A stretch of 64,000 nucleotides of DNA from Rubrivivax sp. (GCA_027490215.1 JAIXYO010000032.1:18540-82539); one strand, 5' to 3'. Positions 1 to 10,955 are shown, counted from the stretch's first letter. Notes: generated from the sequence alone by a model not told the origin. Numbers and translations: made by a program.

Positions 1-798
1 CTTCAGCGCACGTTCGACTGCGCCCAGGCCGATGATCGGCAGCGTGCTGGCAGTGCATGAAATCACCACATCGAACTCGGCCAAGCGTTGCGGAAGATCT
101 GCCAGTGGCAACACTTCGGCGTTGAATTTGCTCGCAAGCTTCTCGCCGCGCTCGCGTGTGCGGTTGGCCAAGGCCATCGAACGCGGCTTCTTCGCGGCGA
201 AGTGCGTGGCAACGAGTTCGATCATCTCACCCGCGCCAACGAACAGCACCTTGAGTTCGCTCAGGTCCTCGAACAACTGAGAGGCCAGCCTCACTGAAGC
301 CGCTGCCATGCTGATCGAATGGGAGCCGATCTCTGTTGAGGTGCGCACTTCCTTGGCGACCGCGAACGAGCGCTGGAACATCTGGTGCAAGGTGGTGCCC
401 AGCGTCCCTGCGGTGTCGGCTTCGCGCACCGCCTGCTTCATCTGGCCGAGGATCTGTGGTTCGCCAAGGACCATCGAGTCAAGCCCGCTGGCGACACGGA
501 AGGCGTGACGCGCGGCGGCCTCGTTTTCCAGCACGTAGGCATGTTCACGCAGCGCTGCACCGGACATGCCGCCCACTTCAGCCAGCCAGTCGAAAGCCGG
601 GGCCACCAGTCCGGCGTCTGCGCCGACATAGAGTTCGGTGCGATTGCAGGTCGAGACCAGCGCGGCCTCTGGTGATCGCTGCAGCCGCTGGCGGAAAGCA
701 CGCAGTGTCGGCGCCAGCTGCTCGGCCGAAAATGCGAAGCGACCGCGCAGATCCAGCGGCGCGGTGGCGTGGTTCAGTCCGAGAGTGAAGACGCTCAT
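1..798 (-). CDS. hemA: Glutamyl-tRNA reductase HemA (3' end beyond the window)
   Basis: Reduces glutamyl-tRNA(Glu) with NADPH to glutamate-1-semialdehyde, the first committed step of C5 tetrapyrrole (heme) synthesis in the cytoplasm. The reverse strand reads [19 protein letters not shown] from the ATG at 798, then STCNRTELY near residue 50 (family catalytic Cys), [10 protein letters not shown] near 110 and the Rossmann stretch VLFVGAGEM near 185. The frame stays open to base 1, so about 266 residues of a usual ~420 are seen and the C-terminal dimerisation domain is missing because of the window edge. It is divergent from the small membrane-protein gene starting at 891; the 92 bp between must hold its promoter. 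Confidence 0.96.
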   Translation of the reverse strand, partial: MSVFTLGLNHATAPLDLRGRFAFSAEQLAPTLRAFRQRLQRSPEAALVSTCNRTELYVGADAGLVAPAFDWLAEVGGMSGAALREHAYVLENEAAARHAFRVASGLDSMVLGEPQILGQMKQAVREADTAGTLGTTLHQMFQRSFAVAKEVRTSTEIGSHSISMAAASVRLASQLFEDLSELKVLFVGAGEMIELVATHFAAKKPRSMALANRTRERGEKLASKFNAEVLPLADLPQRLAEFDVVISCTASTLPIIGLGAVERALK

Positions 799-890
799 AT
801 CTGTCAGGCAAAATTTACAGCAATTCGCAGTTCACGCCCAGCCTGAAACACCCGAAGCGCTGCGGTCCCTCGCGATGAACCGACTGCACC

Positions 891-1163
891 ATGAATTTTT
901 TCGACCTTTTCTGGCACATCTGCGATTTTGCTGCACCTGCGATTTTGCTGGGCGTGATCAGTGCCACGGCCGCCAAGTGGCTGTGGCGCGGCCCGTTGCG
1001 CACCGTCCCCTGGATCCATCTCGGGTGCTCCGCGGCGGCGGCCAGTTTGCTTGCATGCATCGCCGGACTGGTCATCACCGGCCGCGATGGCAAGATGGTC
1101 ACATATGCCACGATGGTGCTGGCTTGCGCTATCAGCCTTTGGTGGCGCATGCGCGGCCGCTGA
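891..1163 (+). CDS. Small conserved-type membrane protein, unknown function
   Basis: A 90-residue ORF beginning MNFFDLFWHICDFAAPA. It contains about three hydrophobic stretches (roughly residues 5-25, 40-62 and 68-84) separated by short basic turns, and ends in Arg-rich RMRGR, which fits an inner-membrane protein with a cytoplasmic positive tail. It lies between divergent hemA and convergent miaB. No catalytic motif is visible and I cannot name a function. The hydrophobic pattern and good codon use make a real gene more likely than chance. The ribosome-binding site is weak. Confidence 0.6.
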   Translation: MNFFDLFWHICDFAAPAILLGVISATAAKWLWRGPLRTVPWIHLGCSAAAASLLACIAGLVITGRDGKMVTYATMVLACAISLWWRMRGR

Positions 1164-1180
1164 ACGCCTGAGCCCATGGG

Positions 1181-2521
1181 TCAGGCGACCACCGCTTCGC
1201 CGCGCAGCGAATTCGGATTGGCCTGCGTCACCGTCACGTCGATCAATGAGCCGATCAGTCGCGACGGGCCCTTGAAATTGACCTTGCGATTGCACACCGT
1301 GCGGCCCATCAGTTCGTCGGGGTCTTTGCGCGACGGCCCTTCGACCAGGATGCGCTGACGGCTGCCGACCATGGCCTGGCTGATGCGCTGCGCGTTGGCC
1401 TCGATGGTGGTCTGCAGGTGCTGCAGCCTTTGCAGCTTGATGGTCTGAGGCGTGTCGTCTTGGAGATTGGCCGCTGGCGTACCTGGCCGCGGGCTGTAGA
1501 CGAAGCTGAAACTCGTGTCGAAGCCGACGTCATCGATCAGCTTCATCATCTTGGCGAAGTCATCCTCGGTCTCGCCGGGAAAGCCCACGATGAAGTCGCT
1601 GGACAGGCTTAGCTGCGGCCGCACCGCGCGTAGCTTGCGCACCGTGCTCTTGTATTCCATGGCGGTATAGCCGCGCTTCATCGCCATCAGGATGCGGTCG
1701 CTGCCGTGTTGCACCGGCAGGTGCAGGTGGTCCACGAGCTGCGGCACTTTCGCGTAGACGTCGATCAGCCGCTGCGTGAACTCGTTCGGGTGGCTGGTGG
1801 TGTAGCGGATGCGCTCGATGCCGGGGATCTCGGCCACGTACTCGATCAGCAATGCGAAATCAGCGATTTCGCCGCTGGTGCCCATGGCCCCGCGGTAGGC
1901 GTTGACGTTCTGGCCCAGCAGCGTGATCTCCTTGACGCCCTGGTCGACCAGGCCGGCCACCTCGACCAGCACATCGTCGAACGGCCGTGACACCTCTTCG
2001 CCACGCGTGTAAGGCACGACGCAATAGCTGCAGTACTTCGAGCAGCCTTCCATGATCGAGACATACGCGCTGCCGCCTTCGACACGTGCCGGTGGCAGGT
2101 GATCGAACTTCTCGATCTCGGGGAAACTGATGTCGACCTGTGCTCGCTGCTGGTCAGCGCGGCGGTTCAGCAGCTCGGGCAGGCGGTGCAGCGTCTGCGG
2201 TCCGAACACCACGTCCACATAGGGTGCGCGCTCGATGATGGCTGCGCCTTCCTGGCTGGCCACGCAGCCCCCGACACCGATCAGCACGCCCTTGGCCTTC
2301 AGGTGCTTGACGCGTCCGAGGTCGCTGAATACCTTTTCTTGTGCTTTCTCGCGCACCGAGCAGGTGTTGAAGAGAATCAGGTCGGCCTGGTCCACGTCTG
2401 CCGTCGGCTCATAGCCCTGCGCCTCGTGCAGCACGTCCACCATCTTGTCCGAGTCGTACTCGTTCATCTGGCAGCCGAAGGTCTTGATGAATACCTTCTT
2501 GGCGACAACGGGCGCACTCAT
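1181..2521 (-). CDS. miaB: tRNA-2-methylthio-N6-dimethylallyladenosine synthase MiaB
   Basis: Radical-SAM methylthiotransferase that adds the 2-methylthio group to i6A37 in tRNAs reading UNN codons. The 446-residue product has the expected order: an N-terminal UPF0004 domain with the three auxiliary-cluster cysteines ([28 protein letters not shown]), the radical-SAM CxxxCxxC motif ([15 protein letters not shown]) near residue 160, and a C-terminal TRAM domain ending near [20 protein letters not shown] sequence. I chose the ATG at 2521 ([18 protein letters not shown]) because the family begins there; the in-frame extension upstream is not conserved-looking. Its start overlaps the stop of the upstream secreted-protein gene (ATGA), so the two are probably one transcript. 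Confidence 0.97.
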   Translation of the reverse strand: MSAPVVAKKVFIKTFGCQMNEYDSDKMVDVLHEAQGYEPTADVDQADLILFNTCSVREKAQEKVFSDLGRVKHLKAKGVLIGVGGCVASQEGAAIIERAPYVDVVFGPQTLHRLPELLNRRADQQRAQVDISFPEIEKFDHLPPARVEGGSAYVSIMEGCSKYCSYCVVPYTRGEEVSRPFDDVLVEVAGLVDQGVKEITLLGQNVNAYRGAMGTSGEIADFALLIEYVAEIPGIERIRYTTSHPNEFTQRLIDVYAKVPQLVDHLHLPVQHGSDRILMAMKRGYTAMEYKSTVRKLRAVRPQLSLSSDFIVGFPGETEDDFAKMMKLIDDVGFDTSFSFVYSPRPGTPAANLQDDTPQTIKLQRLQHLQTTIEANAQRISQAMVGSRQRILVEGPSRKDPDELMGRTVCNRKVNFKGPSRLIGSLIDVTVTQANPNSLRGEAVVA

Positions 2522-2907
2522 GGCTTGGTCCAGGTCTGCGTCGCAGGGTTGAAGTTCCAGGCCTGGCGCTCTTCGACGGTTTTCGGCCACGGCTTTGTTT
2601 TGCGCTCAGCCTCGCGAAGGATCCAGAGCTCCTTGATCATCCCGGTGGTGTCTTCAATCGTGTAATGCACGGTGTGGCTGCTGCCCGTCAATGTGGTCGG
2701 CAACACCAGCAAGTTATTGGTGCCGTGCAGACGCGCGCCGGGCGCTAACAGCGCCGGGGCGCCATTGAGCATCACCGCGGGTGGTCCGCTGAAAGCCACC
2801 ACTCCGCGCAGCGCCGTCAGCGGAAACTCGCGCGCCAATTCCTGCGACCCAGCTGGCGCCGCGATGGCAATCATCAGAGCGGAGAACAAAGCGCGACGGC
2901 GGTCCAT
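2518..2907 (-). CDS. Secreted protein of unknown function upstream of miaB
   Basis: A 129-residue ORF starting [22 protein letters not shown]: a charged n-region, a hydrophobic core and an alanine-rich end typical of a Sec signal peptide. The mature part carries no cysteine cluster or catalytic motif I recognise; it contains [16 protein letters not shown] and a C-terminal Trp-rich tail ([13 protein letters not shown]). GGAAG sits about 8 nt before the 2907 ATG, favouring it over the in-frame ATG at 2919. The stop overlaps the miaB start by 4 bp. A periplasmic protein is inferred; its role is unknown. Confidence 0.7.
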   Translation of the reverse strand: MDRRRALFSALMIAIAAPAGSQELAREFPLTALRGVVAFSGPPAVMLNGAPALLAPGARLHGTNNLLVLPTTLTGSSHTVHYTIEDTTGMIKELWILREAERKTKPWPKTVEERQAWNFNPATQTWTKP

Positions 2908-2973
2908 GGCAGCTTCCATTGGCGGTGGTGTACTTCGGCACGGGCAGTGGACCTGGGGTCGCCGCCCTGCCGC

Positions 2974-3013
2974 ACAAACAAAAACGGCTCCGTGTCGTGA
3001 AGACGCGGAGCCG
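2974..3013 (-). terminator. Rho-independent terminator after tRNA-Met
   Basis: On the minus strand an uninterrupted ~12-bp stem (CGGCTCCG pairing with CGGAGCCG, extended by GACG/TGTC with one G-T pair) closes a 5-nt loop and is followed by GTTTTTGTTTG. It lies 11 bp past the tRNA-Met 3' end and ahead of the secreted protein/miaB unit, so it should end the tRNA transcript. Confidence 0.8.
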
Positions 3014-3023
3014 GTCGGGAATC

Positions 3024-3100
<77 letters not shown>

Positions 3101-3111
3101 TCAAGCCCTCG

Positions 3112-3117
3112 ATTATA
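3112..3117 (-). promoter_or_regulatory. -10 element of the tRNA-Met promoter
   Basis: A perfect TATAAT on the minus strand, 11 bp before the mature tRNA 5' end, as expected for a sigma-70 tRNA promoter. No good -35 hexamer is visible at the usual distance, so only the -10 is called. Confidence 0.6.
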
Positions 3118-3217
3118 GCCGGCTGCGGGCGGTTGCGGCGCTGGTCTGGCTGCGCCGCGCGCCACTCTGATGCGGTTCCTTCCAGCGATTCAATCGCGCT
3201 CGCCCGACGTCCCACGC

Positions 3218-4282
<1,065 letters not shown>

Positions 4283-4300
4283 GGGTGGCGCGGCGAGCGT

Positions 4301-5662
4301 TCAGCGCAGGCCGCCCATGCCCTTCATGCCGCCCAGGCGCTTCATCATCTTCATCATCCCGCCGCCCTTCATCTTCTTCATCATGTCGCGCATCTGCTCG
4401 AACTGATTGAGCATGCGGTTGACCTCTTGCACCTGGACGCCGGCGCCGGCCGCGACCCGGCGCTTCCGGGTGGCTTTCAGAAGCTCGGGTTTGCGTCGCT
4501 CCAATGGTGTCATCGAGCAGATGATGCCTTCCATGCGGCGCACGTCGCGTTCGGCCTTGTCCATGTCGACGTTGCCGGCCTTGGCCGTCATCTGCGACGG
4601 CAGCTTGTCCATCAGCCCGGCCAGGCCGCCCATCTTCTTCATCTGCGAGATCTGCTCCAGAAAGTCGTTCAGGTCGAAGGCATCGCCCGACTTGACCTTG
4701 TCGGCGAGCTTTTGCGCCGCAGCGATGTCGACGCCCTGCGTCACCTGCTCGACCAGGGCCACGATGTCGCCCATGCCGAGGATGCGTCCGGCATGGCGCT
4801 CTGCGTCGAACACTTCGAGCCCGTCGATCTTCTCGCTGACGCCGGCGAACTTGATCGGTGCGCCAGTGATCTGCCGCACCGACAGCGCCGCGCCGCCGCG
4901 TGAATCGCCGTCCATCTTGGTCAGCACGATGCCGGTCAGCGGTAGCGCCTCCTTGAAGGCTTTCGCCGTGTTGATGGCGTCTTGCCCCTGCATCGCATCA
5001 ACGACGAACAGCGTCTCGATCGGCTTCAGTGCTGCATGCAAGGCGCTGATCTCGGCCATGAGCGCTTCGTCGATGGCGAGCCGCCCGGCGGTGTCGACCA
5101 GCAGCACGTCGAAGTAGTGCTTGCGCGCGTAGTCGAGCGCAGCATTCGCAATGTCGATGGGCTTGTCGGTGGCGGTGGACGGGAACCACTCGGCGCCGGC
5201 TTGCTTCGTCACCGTCTTGAGCTGCTCGATCGCGGCGGGCCGGTAGACGTCGGCCGAAACGGTCAGCACCTTCTTCTTGCGCTTTTCGATCAGGTGCTTG
5301 GCGAGCTTGGCGGTCGTGGTGGTCTTGCCCGCGCCCTGCAGGCCGGCCATCAGGATCACTGCTGGTGGCTGCACCGTGAGGTTGATGTCGGAGACCCCTT
5401 CGCCCATCGTCGAGGCGAGTTCGCGGTTGACGATGCCGACCAGCGCCTGACCTGGATTGAGCGAGCCGACCACCTCGGTGCCCAGCGCCTTGTCCTTCAC
5501 ACGTGCGATGAAGTCGCGCACCACGGGCAGCGCCACGTCGGCTTCGAGCAGCGCCATGCGCACTTCGCGCAGCATCTCCTGCACGTTCGATTCGGTGATG
5601 CGGGCCTGGCCGCGCATCGTCTTGACGGCGCGACTCAGGCGATCGGTGAGGGTGGAGGCCAT
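4301..5662 (-). CDS. ffh: Signal recognition particle protein Ffh (SRP54)
   Basis: Binds 4.5S RNA and hydrophobic signal sequences of nascent chains and delivers them to FtsY. The 453-residue product has the NG domain with GLQGAGKTTTTAKLAKHL near residue 105, DVYRPAAIEQL, DTAGRL and TKMDGDSRGGAAL. The methionine-rich M domain ends in a run of MKKMKGGGMMKMMKRLGG type, which forms the signal-sequence groove. Length is normal. It is divergent from the CcsA-type gene at 5740, an arrangement common in Burkholderiales. Confidence 0.98.
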   Translation of the reverse strand: MASTLTDRLSRAVKTMRGQARITESNVQEMLREVRMALLEADVALPVVRDFIARVKDKALGTEVVGSLNPGQALVGIVNRELASTMGEGVSDINLTVQPPAVILMAGLQGAGKTTTTAKLAKHLIEKRKKKVLTVSADVYRPAAIEQLKTVTKQAGAEWFPSTATDKPIDIANAALDYARKHYFDVLLVDTAGRLAIDEALMAEISALHAALKPIETLFVVDAMQGQDAINTAKAFKEALPLTGIVLTKMDGDSRGGAALSVRQITGAPIKFAGVSEKIDGLEVFDAERHAGRILGMGDIVALVEQVTQGVDIAAAQKLADKVKSGDAFDLNDFLEQISQMKKMGGLAGLMDKLPSQMTAKAGNVDMDKAERDVRRMEGIICSMTPLERRKPELLKATRKRRVAAGAGVQVQEVNRMLNQFEQMRDMMKKMKGGGMMKMMKRLGGMKGMGGLR

Positions 5663-5739
5663 GGTCGGGAAGGCGCTGCCATGAATGGCGTGGCGCGAAA
5701 GTACACTTTGAAGATGAGTCTATCTTCGAAGGTCCCGCG

Positions 5740-6594
5740 GTGATTCCGGCGTCGTTTCCCGCGCTGCTGGCCCTGGTCAGCCTGCTGGCGCTGCTGGCCT
5801 ACGGGCGCGCGGCCACGGTGCCGGAAAGCGCGCCCGGCGGACTGCGCATGTACCTGCTGACAGGCTGGGGACTGCACGCTGCGGCCATCTTCATCGACAC
5901 CTCGGGTGTCGGCACCGGGATCGAGGGCGCGCGATTCGGCTTTGCGCCTGCCCTGTCGGTGACGCTCTGGATGGTCATCGCGGTGTATGTTCTGGAAAGC
6001 CGGTTCCTGCCGATCCGCGGTGTGCGCCGAACCCTGGCGTTGCTGGGGGCGCTGGCCGTGGTGTTGGCACTCGGTTTTCCTGGTCAGTTGCGACCGCAGG
6101 CCGGCTCACCTTGGGCACCCATCCACTGGGTCCTCGGCATTGCCTCCTATGGATTGTTCGGAGCCGCGGTGTTGCACGCGGCGATGATGAACCGAGCCGA
6201 CCGGCAAATGCGGCAGACCTTGCAATCCGGCCGACTCGACACGGCAAGTGCGTCCGATGCGCTGCCGACTGGAGGACCCCCGATGGGCCTGCCTCTGATG
6301 CGATTGGAACGGCTGACCTTCCGGTTCGTATCGGCCGGCTTTGTCGTCTTGTCGTTAGCGATTTTTCTGGGCTGGGTCTTCGCCAATCCCTGGCGCTGGG
6401 ACCACAAGGTGGTGTTCTCGGTGCTGGGCTGGCTGGTCTATGCCGGTCTGCTGGCCGGCCGCCGTCGTTTCGGCTGGCGCGGACCGCAGGCGACCCGCTG
6501 GGTCTACACGGGGGCGGTGCTGCTGCTGTTGGCTTATGTCGGCTCGCACTTCGTCGCCGAAGTCCTGCTGCACCGGCCGCCCGAGGTGCCATGA
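5740..6594 (+). CDS. CcsA/HemX-type cytochrome c assembly membrane protein
   Basis: A 284-residue polytopic membrane protein with about eight hydrophobic segments. It carries the family's conserved histidines in membrane context, including GWGLHAAAIF near residue 46 and PIHWVLGIASYGLFGAAVLHA near 127. This is the cytochrome c assembly (CcsA/YpjD-like) family, tied to heme handling or cytochrome c maturation; the exact reaction of this branch is not settled. The start is GTG at 5740. It is divergent from ffh and is followed 16 bp later by the PP0621-type gene, probably in one transcript leading into pilSR. Confidence 0.85.
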   Translation: MIPASFPALLALVSLLALLAYGRAATVPESAPGGLRMYLLTGWGLHAAAIFIDTSGVGTGIEGARFGFAPALSVTLWMVIAVYVLESRFLPIRGVRRTLALLGALAVVLALGFPGQLRPQAGSPWAPIHWVLGIASYGLFGAAVLHAAMMNRADRQMRQTLQSGRLDTASASDALPTGGPPMGLPLMRLERLTFRFVSAGFVVLSLAIFLGWVFANPWRWDHKVVFSVLGWLVYAGLLAGRRRFGWRGPQATRWVYTGAVLLLLAYVGSHFVAEVLLHRPPEVP

Positions 6595-6610
6595 CTCAGG
6601 CCGCTGCGCG

Positions 6611-6868
6611 ATGAAATTCTTTTTGTTGCTGGGGCTGTTCTTCGTGGTGGTCTGGCTTTTTCGCGGCGGGCGGCGTCGAGGTGAGCGCGGGGCACCGCCG
6701 CAGCCGCCGGCCGCGCCGTCGGATGATGCGCAGTCCAGCAGCGAGAGCATCGTCGCCTGCATGCACTGCGGGCTTCATCTCCCTCAAGGTGAAGCGGTCT
6801 CGAGCGATGCCGGCTGGTTCTGCGGCGATGCGCACCGCCTTGCCCACGACAGCGAAAAGCCGCGCTGA
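6611..6868 (+). CDS. PP0621-type small membrane-anchored protein with Cys/His pairs
   Basis: An 85-residue protein, MKFFLLLGLFFVVVWLFRGG: one N-terminal membrane helix, a basic stretch (GRRRGERG), a Pro/Ser-rich linker and a C-terminal CMHCGLHLP...WFCGDAHR motif. The CxxC-x-H...C-x3-H pattern looks like a small zinc-binding knuckle. Similar proteins next to pilSR in related bacteria are annotated as the PP0621 family of unknown function. I inferred the start from the ATG at 6611; the longer in-frame ORF upstream is a shadow of the preceding gene. It is 11 bp ahead of pilS. Confidence 0.75.
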   Translation: MKFFLLLGLFFVVVWLFRGGRRRGERGAPPQPPAAPSDDAQSSSESIVACMHCGLHLPQGEAVSSDAGWFCGDAHRLAHDSEKPR

Positions 6869-6879
6869 CGCCCGTTGCG

Positions 6880-8733
6880 ATGGTCGACGCCGCCGGTCCC
6901 GTTGAACGTCGCAAAACCGATCGACGCAGGCGCGCGCGAGGTACACGTTCCGACGAGTCATGGTTCGGCGCCTTCATCGGGGACGCCGACTCTCTAACAC
7001 CCGACGACGGCCGCCGCGACGACACCCATGACGATGCGACACGCTACGTCGGGGCAGACGCTGGCGATGTCTCTGCCTTCCACCGCATCTACCGCGCATT
7101 CCTGAGCGCACGCGCGGCACTTGGCGTGGCGCTGGTCGTGACGCTGGCGGTGGCTGGATTGTTCGGCTCGCGTCCGAATGCGGCGGTGGCCTGGATCGGT
7201 ATCTCTTATGCCACCCTGGCGGTCGGCCTGTGGTTGTGGCCGCGCACCGGTGTTGCCGATGAGCATGCCGAGTCGCCACGGTTGGGGCGGCTGACCTGGT
7301 TAGCGTGCATCGGTGTCGACATCATCTGTTTCACTGCCTTGCACGTATTGACGCCATCCAACAGCCTGAATTTTGCGGCGCTGCTGGTCTTGCCAGTGCT
7401 GATGGCCGGCGTGCTGACGCGGCGGGTGCAAGCACTGGCCACAGCCGCAGGCGTCGCCTTGCTGCTGCTCGCCAATGCCTGGGCAGGTGTGTTGGCCGGT
7501 GGCGAGCCGGCCACTCTGATGACGCAGGCCGCCCTGGCGGGCAGCGGCTTGTTCGTCATCACCGTGCTGGCCGGCGAACTGGCCAGCCGGCTCGCCCGTG
7601 AGGAGCTGACAGCCCGCGACAGCATGGAGCTGGCGCGACAGCAGGTACAGCTCAACCGCCTGGTGATCGAGGAGATGCAGGATGGCGTGCTGGTGGTTGA
7701 TCGAACCGGCCGCGTTCGCGCGGCCAACCCAGCCGCGCGGCGCCTGCTGGTGCGCCGCGGCCTCGGTCGACCGGCGCCGTTTCAACTGCGCGGCGTTTCG
7801 GCGTGGGACCAGTTGGTGAAGACTGTCGAGCGGGGTTTTCACGAAGCCGTCTGGCCAGAAGCCGGGCGTGATGTGATGCTGCAGTTCGAGCAGGGAACGG
7901 CCCGCACGCTGCGCGTTCGGATCCGCTTCACGCGCGGCGCCGACGAACCCTCGGCCGAGGAGCTGTGCGTACTGCTGCTGGAAGACGTGCGCAGCATGCA
8001 GGCCCGCATGCGCCAGGAGAAGCTCGCCGCCATGGGCCGGGTCTCGGCGGGGATTGCGCACGAGATCCGAAATCCGTTGGCCGCGATCGCACAGGCCAAC
8101 GGCCTGCTGGCCGAAGACGCCAGCTCGGCCACACAGCAGCAACTCACGCGCATGGTGGCCGACAACGTGAAGCGGTTGACGCGCATCGTTGACGACGTGA
8201 TGGAGGTCGCGCCTGGGACGGTGATTGAGGCAGGTGCCATCGACGTCACTGCCGAAGTCGGCGCGATTTGCAGCGACTGGGCGCGCTCGGCCGGTCTGGA
8301 ATTGAGCGCCGGCAGCGTCTTCAAGGTTGAGCTGCCGGAAGAGCCACTGGGCGCCACCTTCGATGTCGAACACCTTCGGCGGGTGATGATCAATCTGCTC
8401 GACAACGCCAGGCGTCATGCCACAGACGCACCTGGCGCGGTGCGAGTGCGGCTGATCGCGCTGGACGACACCACGGTTCAGCTCACCATCAGCAGCAACG
8501 GCCCGACCATCCCCGATGATGTCGAGCGCTACCTGTTCGAGCCCTTCTTCTCGACGCGCAGTCGGGGTACCGGCCTCGGCCTGTATATTTGCCGGCAGCT
8601 GTGCGAGCAATACGGCGCCAGCATCGACTACCGGCTGCGGCCTGTGACCGAAGCGAACCGAAACGATTTCGTTGTCAATATGCGGCGCCGCAACCGGGTC
8701 GATGCAGAGCTTGGCCTGCAGCTCCCGAGGTGA
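6880..8733 (+). CDS. pilS: PilS-type sensor histidine kinase of the type IV pilus system
   Basis: Membrane histidine kinase that phosphorylates PilR to control pilin transcription. The 617 residues comprise an unusually charged N-terminal extension of ~65 residues rich in Arg and Asp, about six membrane helices (roughly 70-215), a PAS-like segment (EEMQDGVLVVDRTGRV, about 265-345), and HisKA with GIAHEIRNPLAAI (phospho-acceptor about His394). The HATPase domain has NLLDNARRHA and GTGLGLYICRQL. The following sigma-54 regulator and ampD give the classic pilS-pilR-ampD order. Assignment as PilS rests on that context and on architecture; no pilin gene is in the window. Confidence 0.88.
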   Translation: MVDAAGPVERRKTDRRRRARGTRSDESWFGAFIGDADSLTPDDGRRDDTHDDATRYVGADAGDVSAFHRIYRAFLSARAALGVALVVTLAVAGLFGSRPNAAVAWIGISYATLAVGLWLWPRTGVADEHAESPRLGRLTWLACIGVDIICFTALHVLTPSNSLNFAALLVLPVLMAGVLTRRVQALATAAGVALLLLANAWAGVLAGGEPATLMTQAALAGSGLFVITVLAGELASRLAREELTARDSMELARQQVQLNRLVIEEMQDGVLVVDRTGRVRAANPAARRLLVRRGLGRPAPFQLRGVSAWDQLVKTVERGFHEAVWPEAGRDVMLQFEQGTARTLRVRIRFTRGADEPSAEELCVLLLEDVRSMQARMRQEKLAAMGRVSAGIAHEIRNPLAAIAQANGLLAEDASSATQQQLTRMVADNVKRLTRIVDDVMEVAPGTVIEAGAIDVTAEVGAICSDWARSAGLELSAGSVFKVELPEEPLGATFDVEHLRRVMINLLDNARRHATDAPGAVRVRLIALDDTTVQLTISSNGPTIPDDVERYLFEPFFSTRSRGTGLGLYICRQLCEQYGASIDYRLRPVTEANRNDFVVNMRRRNRVDAELGLQLPR

Positions 8734-8761
8734 TGTGACGAAGCCCTGACACGTTCCAGCC

Positions 8762-10372
8762 ATGTCCTCCCCCGCCTATTTCAGTCTGCTCGTCGTCGAT
8801 GACGAACCCGATCTGCGCACGCTCTATGAGCTGACGCTGCTGCGCGAGGGTTACGAGATCGAAACCGCCGGCAGTGTGGAGGAGGCGCGGCTGCATCTGC
8901 AGGACCGGGTCTACAGCGCCGTCATCACTGACATGCGGCTGCCCGATGGCACGGGACTCGACCTGCTGTCCTTTCTGGAGCGCGAAGGCCGGAGAGAGAA
9001 AGCGATCGTCATCACCGCCTATGGTTCAGCCGAAAACGCCGTCGAAGCGTTGAAGGCCGGCGCCTACGATTACCTGACGAAGCCGGTCGATCTGAAACAG
9101 TTCCGTGCGGTGGTGGCCTCCGCCCTGGGCCGCGGGCCGGCGACAGGCCCGACCACGCTGCCGTCCAGCTTGCCAACAGAGCCTGCGGTGCTGTCCAGTG
9201 ATCTGTCGCCCGCGCGATCATCGGCCCGCAATGGGCCCGACAGCACACCAGCGGTATCAGCCTCGGCGCCTGCCAGCCCGGCGTTGAACCGGATGGCCGG
9301 TCAGTCTGCGGCGATGAAGCAGGTGCGCGCCATGATCGACAAGGTGGCACGGAGCATGGCGCCGGTGCTGGTGCAAGGTGAGTCTGGCACCGGCAAGGAA
9401 CTGGTGGCGCGCGCCATTCACGAGGTCAGCGTGCGCAGCGCCCAGCCCTTCATCGCCGTCAACTGCAGCGCGATTCCTGATCACTTGCTGGAAGCGGAAT
9501 TCTTCGGATACCGGCGTGGCGCTTTCACAGGTGCCCAGGAAGACCGCGAGGGCTTCTTTCAGGCGGCCGACGGCGGTACGTTGTTTCTCGACGAGATCGG
9601 CGAACTGCCCTTGTCGATGCAGTCGAAGCTGTTGCGCGCGGTGCAGGAGCGGTCGGTGCGCCCGGTGGGTGCCGTCAACGAATTGCCGGTCAATGTGCGC
9701 CTGCTGAGCGCCACCCACAAGGATCTCGGCGTCGAGGTGCAGGCCGGGCGCTTTCGTCAGGACCTGTACTACCGCCTCAACGTGATCCAGATCCGCGTGC
9801 CGCCCTTGCGCGAACGGCTCGAAGACCTGGCAGGCATTGGCGAACGGGTGCTTGAATGGATCGCCCGCGAAGCCGGCGTGTGGCCGGCGCCGCGATTGAC
9901 GCCCGCCGCCTTGTTGCACCTGTCTCGTCACCCCTTTCCGGGCAATGTGCGCGAGTTTGAGAATCTGTTGCACCGTGCCGTGGCGCTGTCCGGCGGCGAC
10001 ACCATCGATGTGGGCGATCTGGCGCTTCCCGGCGACGCACCGTCCGAAGCGTGGGTCACGGAGGTGATGCCCTCGCCCCTGCCGACCGATGCGTCAGCAC
10101 CGATGCCGCCGGCCACCTCGCTGATCGAGCCGCCGCGCCCGCTGCACGGCACCGCAAGTGCGGCGGCGAGCCTGCCCAGCGACCTGGCGGTCTACCTGGA
10201 TGACATCGAGCGCGACATGTTGTTGCGTGCACTCGAGCAACACCGATTCAACCGCACGGCCGCTGGTGCCAGCCTGGGACTGTCGCTGCGGCAGATGCGC
10301 TACCGAATGGCCCGGCTGCATGTGATGGACGGCGCCGATGCCCACCTCGATGCCGAGCGTGGCAACGCCTGA
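8762..10372 (+). CDS. pilR: PilR-type sigma-54-dependent response regulator
   Basis: NtrC-family activator of sigma-54 promoters, expected to drive pilA transcription. The 536 residues comprise a receiver domain with phospho-acceptor about Asp57 (VITDMRLPDG), an Ala/Ser/Pro-rich linker (about 120-175), and an AAA+ domain with Walker A GESGTGKE, the sigma-54 contact motif GAFTGA and Walker B GGTLFLDEIGE. A second flexible linker (about 430-470) precedes the Fis-type helix-turn-helix RFNRTAAGASLGLSLRQMRY. The linkers are longer than usual, so the protein is larger than typical ~450-residue PilR. It follows pilS by 28 bp. Confidence 0.9.
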   Translation: MSSPAYFSLLVVDDEPDLRTLYELTLLREGYEIETAGSVEEARLHLQDRVYSAVITDMRLPDGTGLDLLSFLEREGRREKAIVITAYGSAENAVEALKAGAYDYLTKPVDLKQFRAVVASALGRGPATGPTTLPSSLPTEPAVLSSDLSPARSSARNGPDSTPAVSASAPASPALNRMAGQSAAMKQVRAMIDKVARSMAPVLVQGESGTGKELVARAIHEVSVRSAQPFIAVNCSAIPDHLLEAEFFGYRRGAFTGAQEDREGFFQAADGGTLFLDEIGELPLSMQSKLLRAVQERSVRPVGAVNELPVNVRLLSATHKDLGVEVQAGRFRQDLYYRLNVIQIRVPPLRERLEDLAGIGERVLEWIAREAGVWPAPRLTPAALLHLSRHPFPGNVREFENLLHRAVALSGGDTIDVGDLALPGDAPSEAWVTEVMPSPLPTDASAPMPPATSLIEPPRPLHGTASAAASLPSDLAVYLDDIERDMLLRALEQHRFNRTAAGASLGLSLRQMRYRMARLHVMDGADAHLDAERGNA

Positions 10373-10955
10373 ACCGGGCGGCGATTGGCAGCGGGGCTGG
10401 TGGGCGCACGCGCGCCATTGCCCGTCGCCTCACTTCGGGCCACGACCCGAGGCCAGCGTGGTCAGTCTGGTCCTGGTGCATTCGATCAGCCTCCCGCCTG
10501 GCGTTTACGGTGGTGCCGAGGTCGAACAGTTCTTCCTGAATCAACTCGATGTGTCGGCGCATCCGTATTTCGATGCATTGCGTGGGATGCGCGTGTCAGC
10601 GCATTTTTTTATTCGGCGCGACGGCGAGTGCGTGCAATTCGTGTCCTGCCGCGAACGTGCCTGGCATGCCGGAGCATCGCAATGGCGCGGACGCACCAAC
10701 TGCAATGACTTTTCGGTCGGCATCGAATTGGAGGGGCTTGAAGGTGAGGGCTTCGAGGCAGCGCAGTATGCGAGTCTGGTCGCGCTGTTGAGAGCCCTCG
10801 ATCACGAGGGGCGGCACCTCGATGTGGCTGGTCATGAGCATGTGTCGGCCGGCCGCAAGTCCGATCCCGGGAGCGGATTCGACTGGGCGCGACTCATCGC
10901 CGATCTGGGCTGGCCGGCCCGGTGTTTTCCCGAGGGCGTTGCCGCGCTGTCGTGA
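10338..10955 (+). CDS. ampD: 1,6-anhydro-N-acetylmuramyl-L-alanine amidase AmpD
   Basis: Cytoplasmic zinc amidase of peptidoglycan recycling; it removes the peptide from anhydro-muropeptides and so indirectly damps ampC induction. The 205-residue amidase_2 domain shows the zinc ligands: His in LVHSISLPPG, His in VAGHEHVSAGRKSDPG and Asp in the same DPG segment. HFFIRRDGECVQFV and CNDFSVGIELEG are family sequences. The ATG at 10338 overlaps the end of pilR by 35 bp; ATG 10350 is an alternative. Coupling to pilSR is common in this order and does not imply a pilus role. Confidence 0.93.
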   Translation: MPTSMPSVATPEPGGDWQRGWWAHARHCPSPHFGPRPEASVVSLVLVHSISLPPGVYGGAEVEQFFLNQLDVSAHPYFDALRGMRVSAHFFIRRDGECVQFVSCRERAWHAGASQWRGRTNCNDFSVGIELEGLEGEGFEAAQYASLVALLRALDHEGRHLDVAGHEHVSAGRKSDPGSGFDWARLIADLGWPARCFPEGVAALS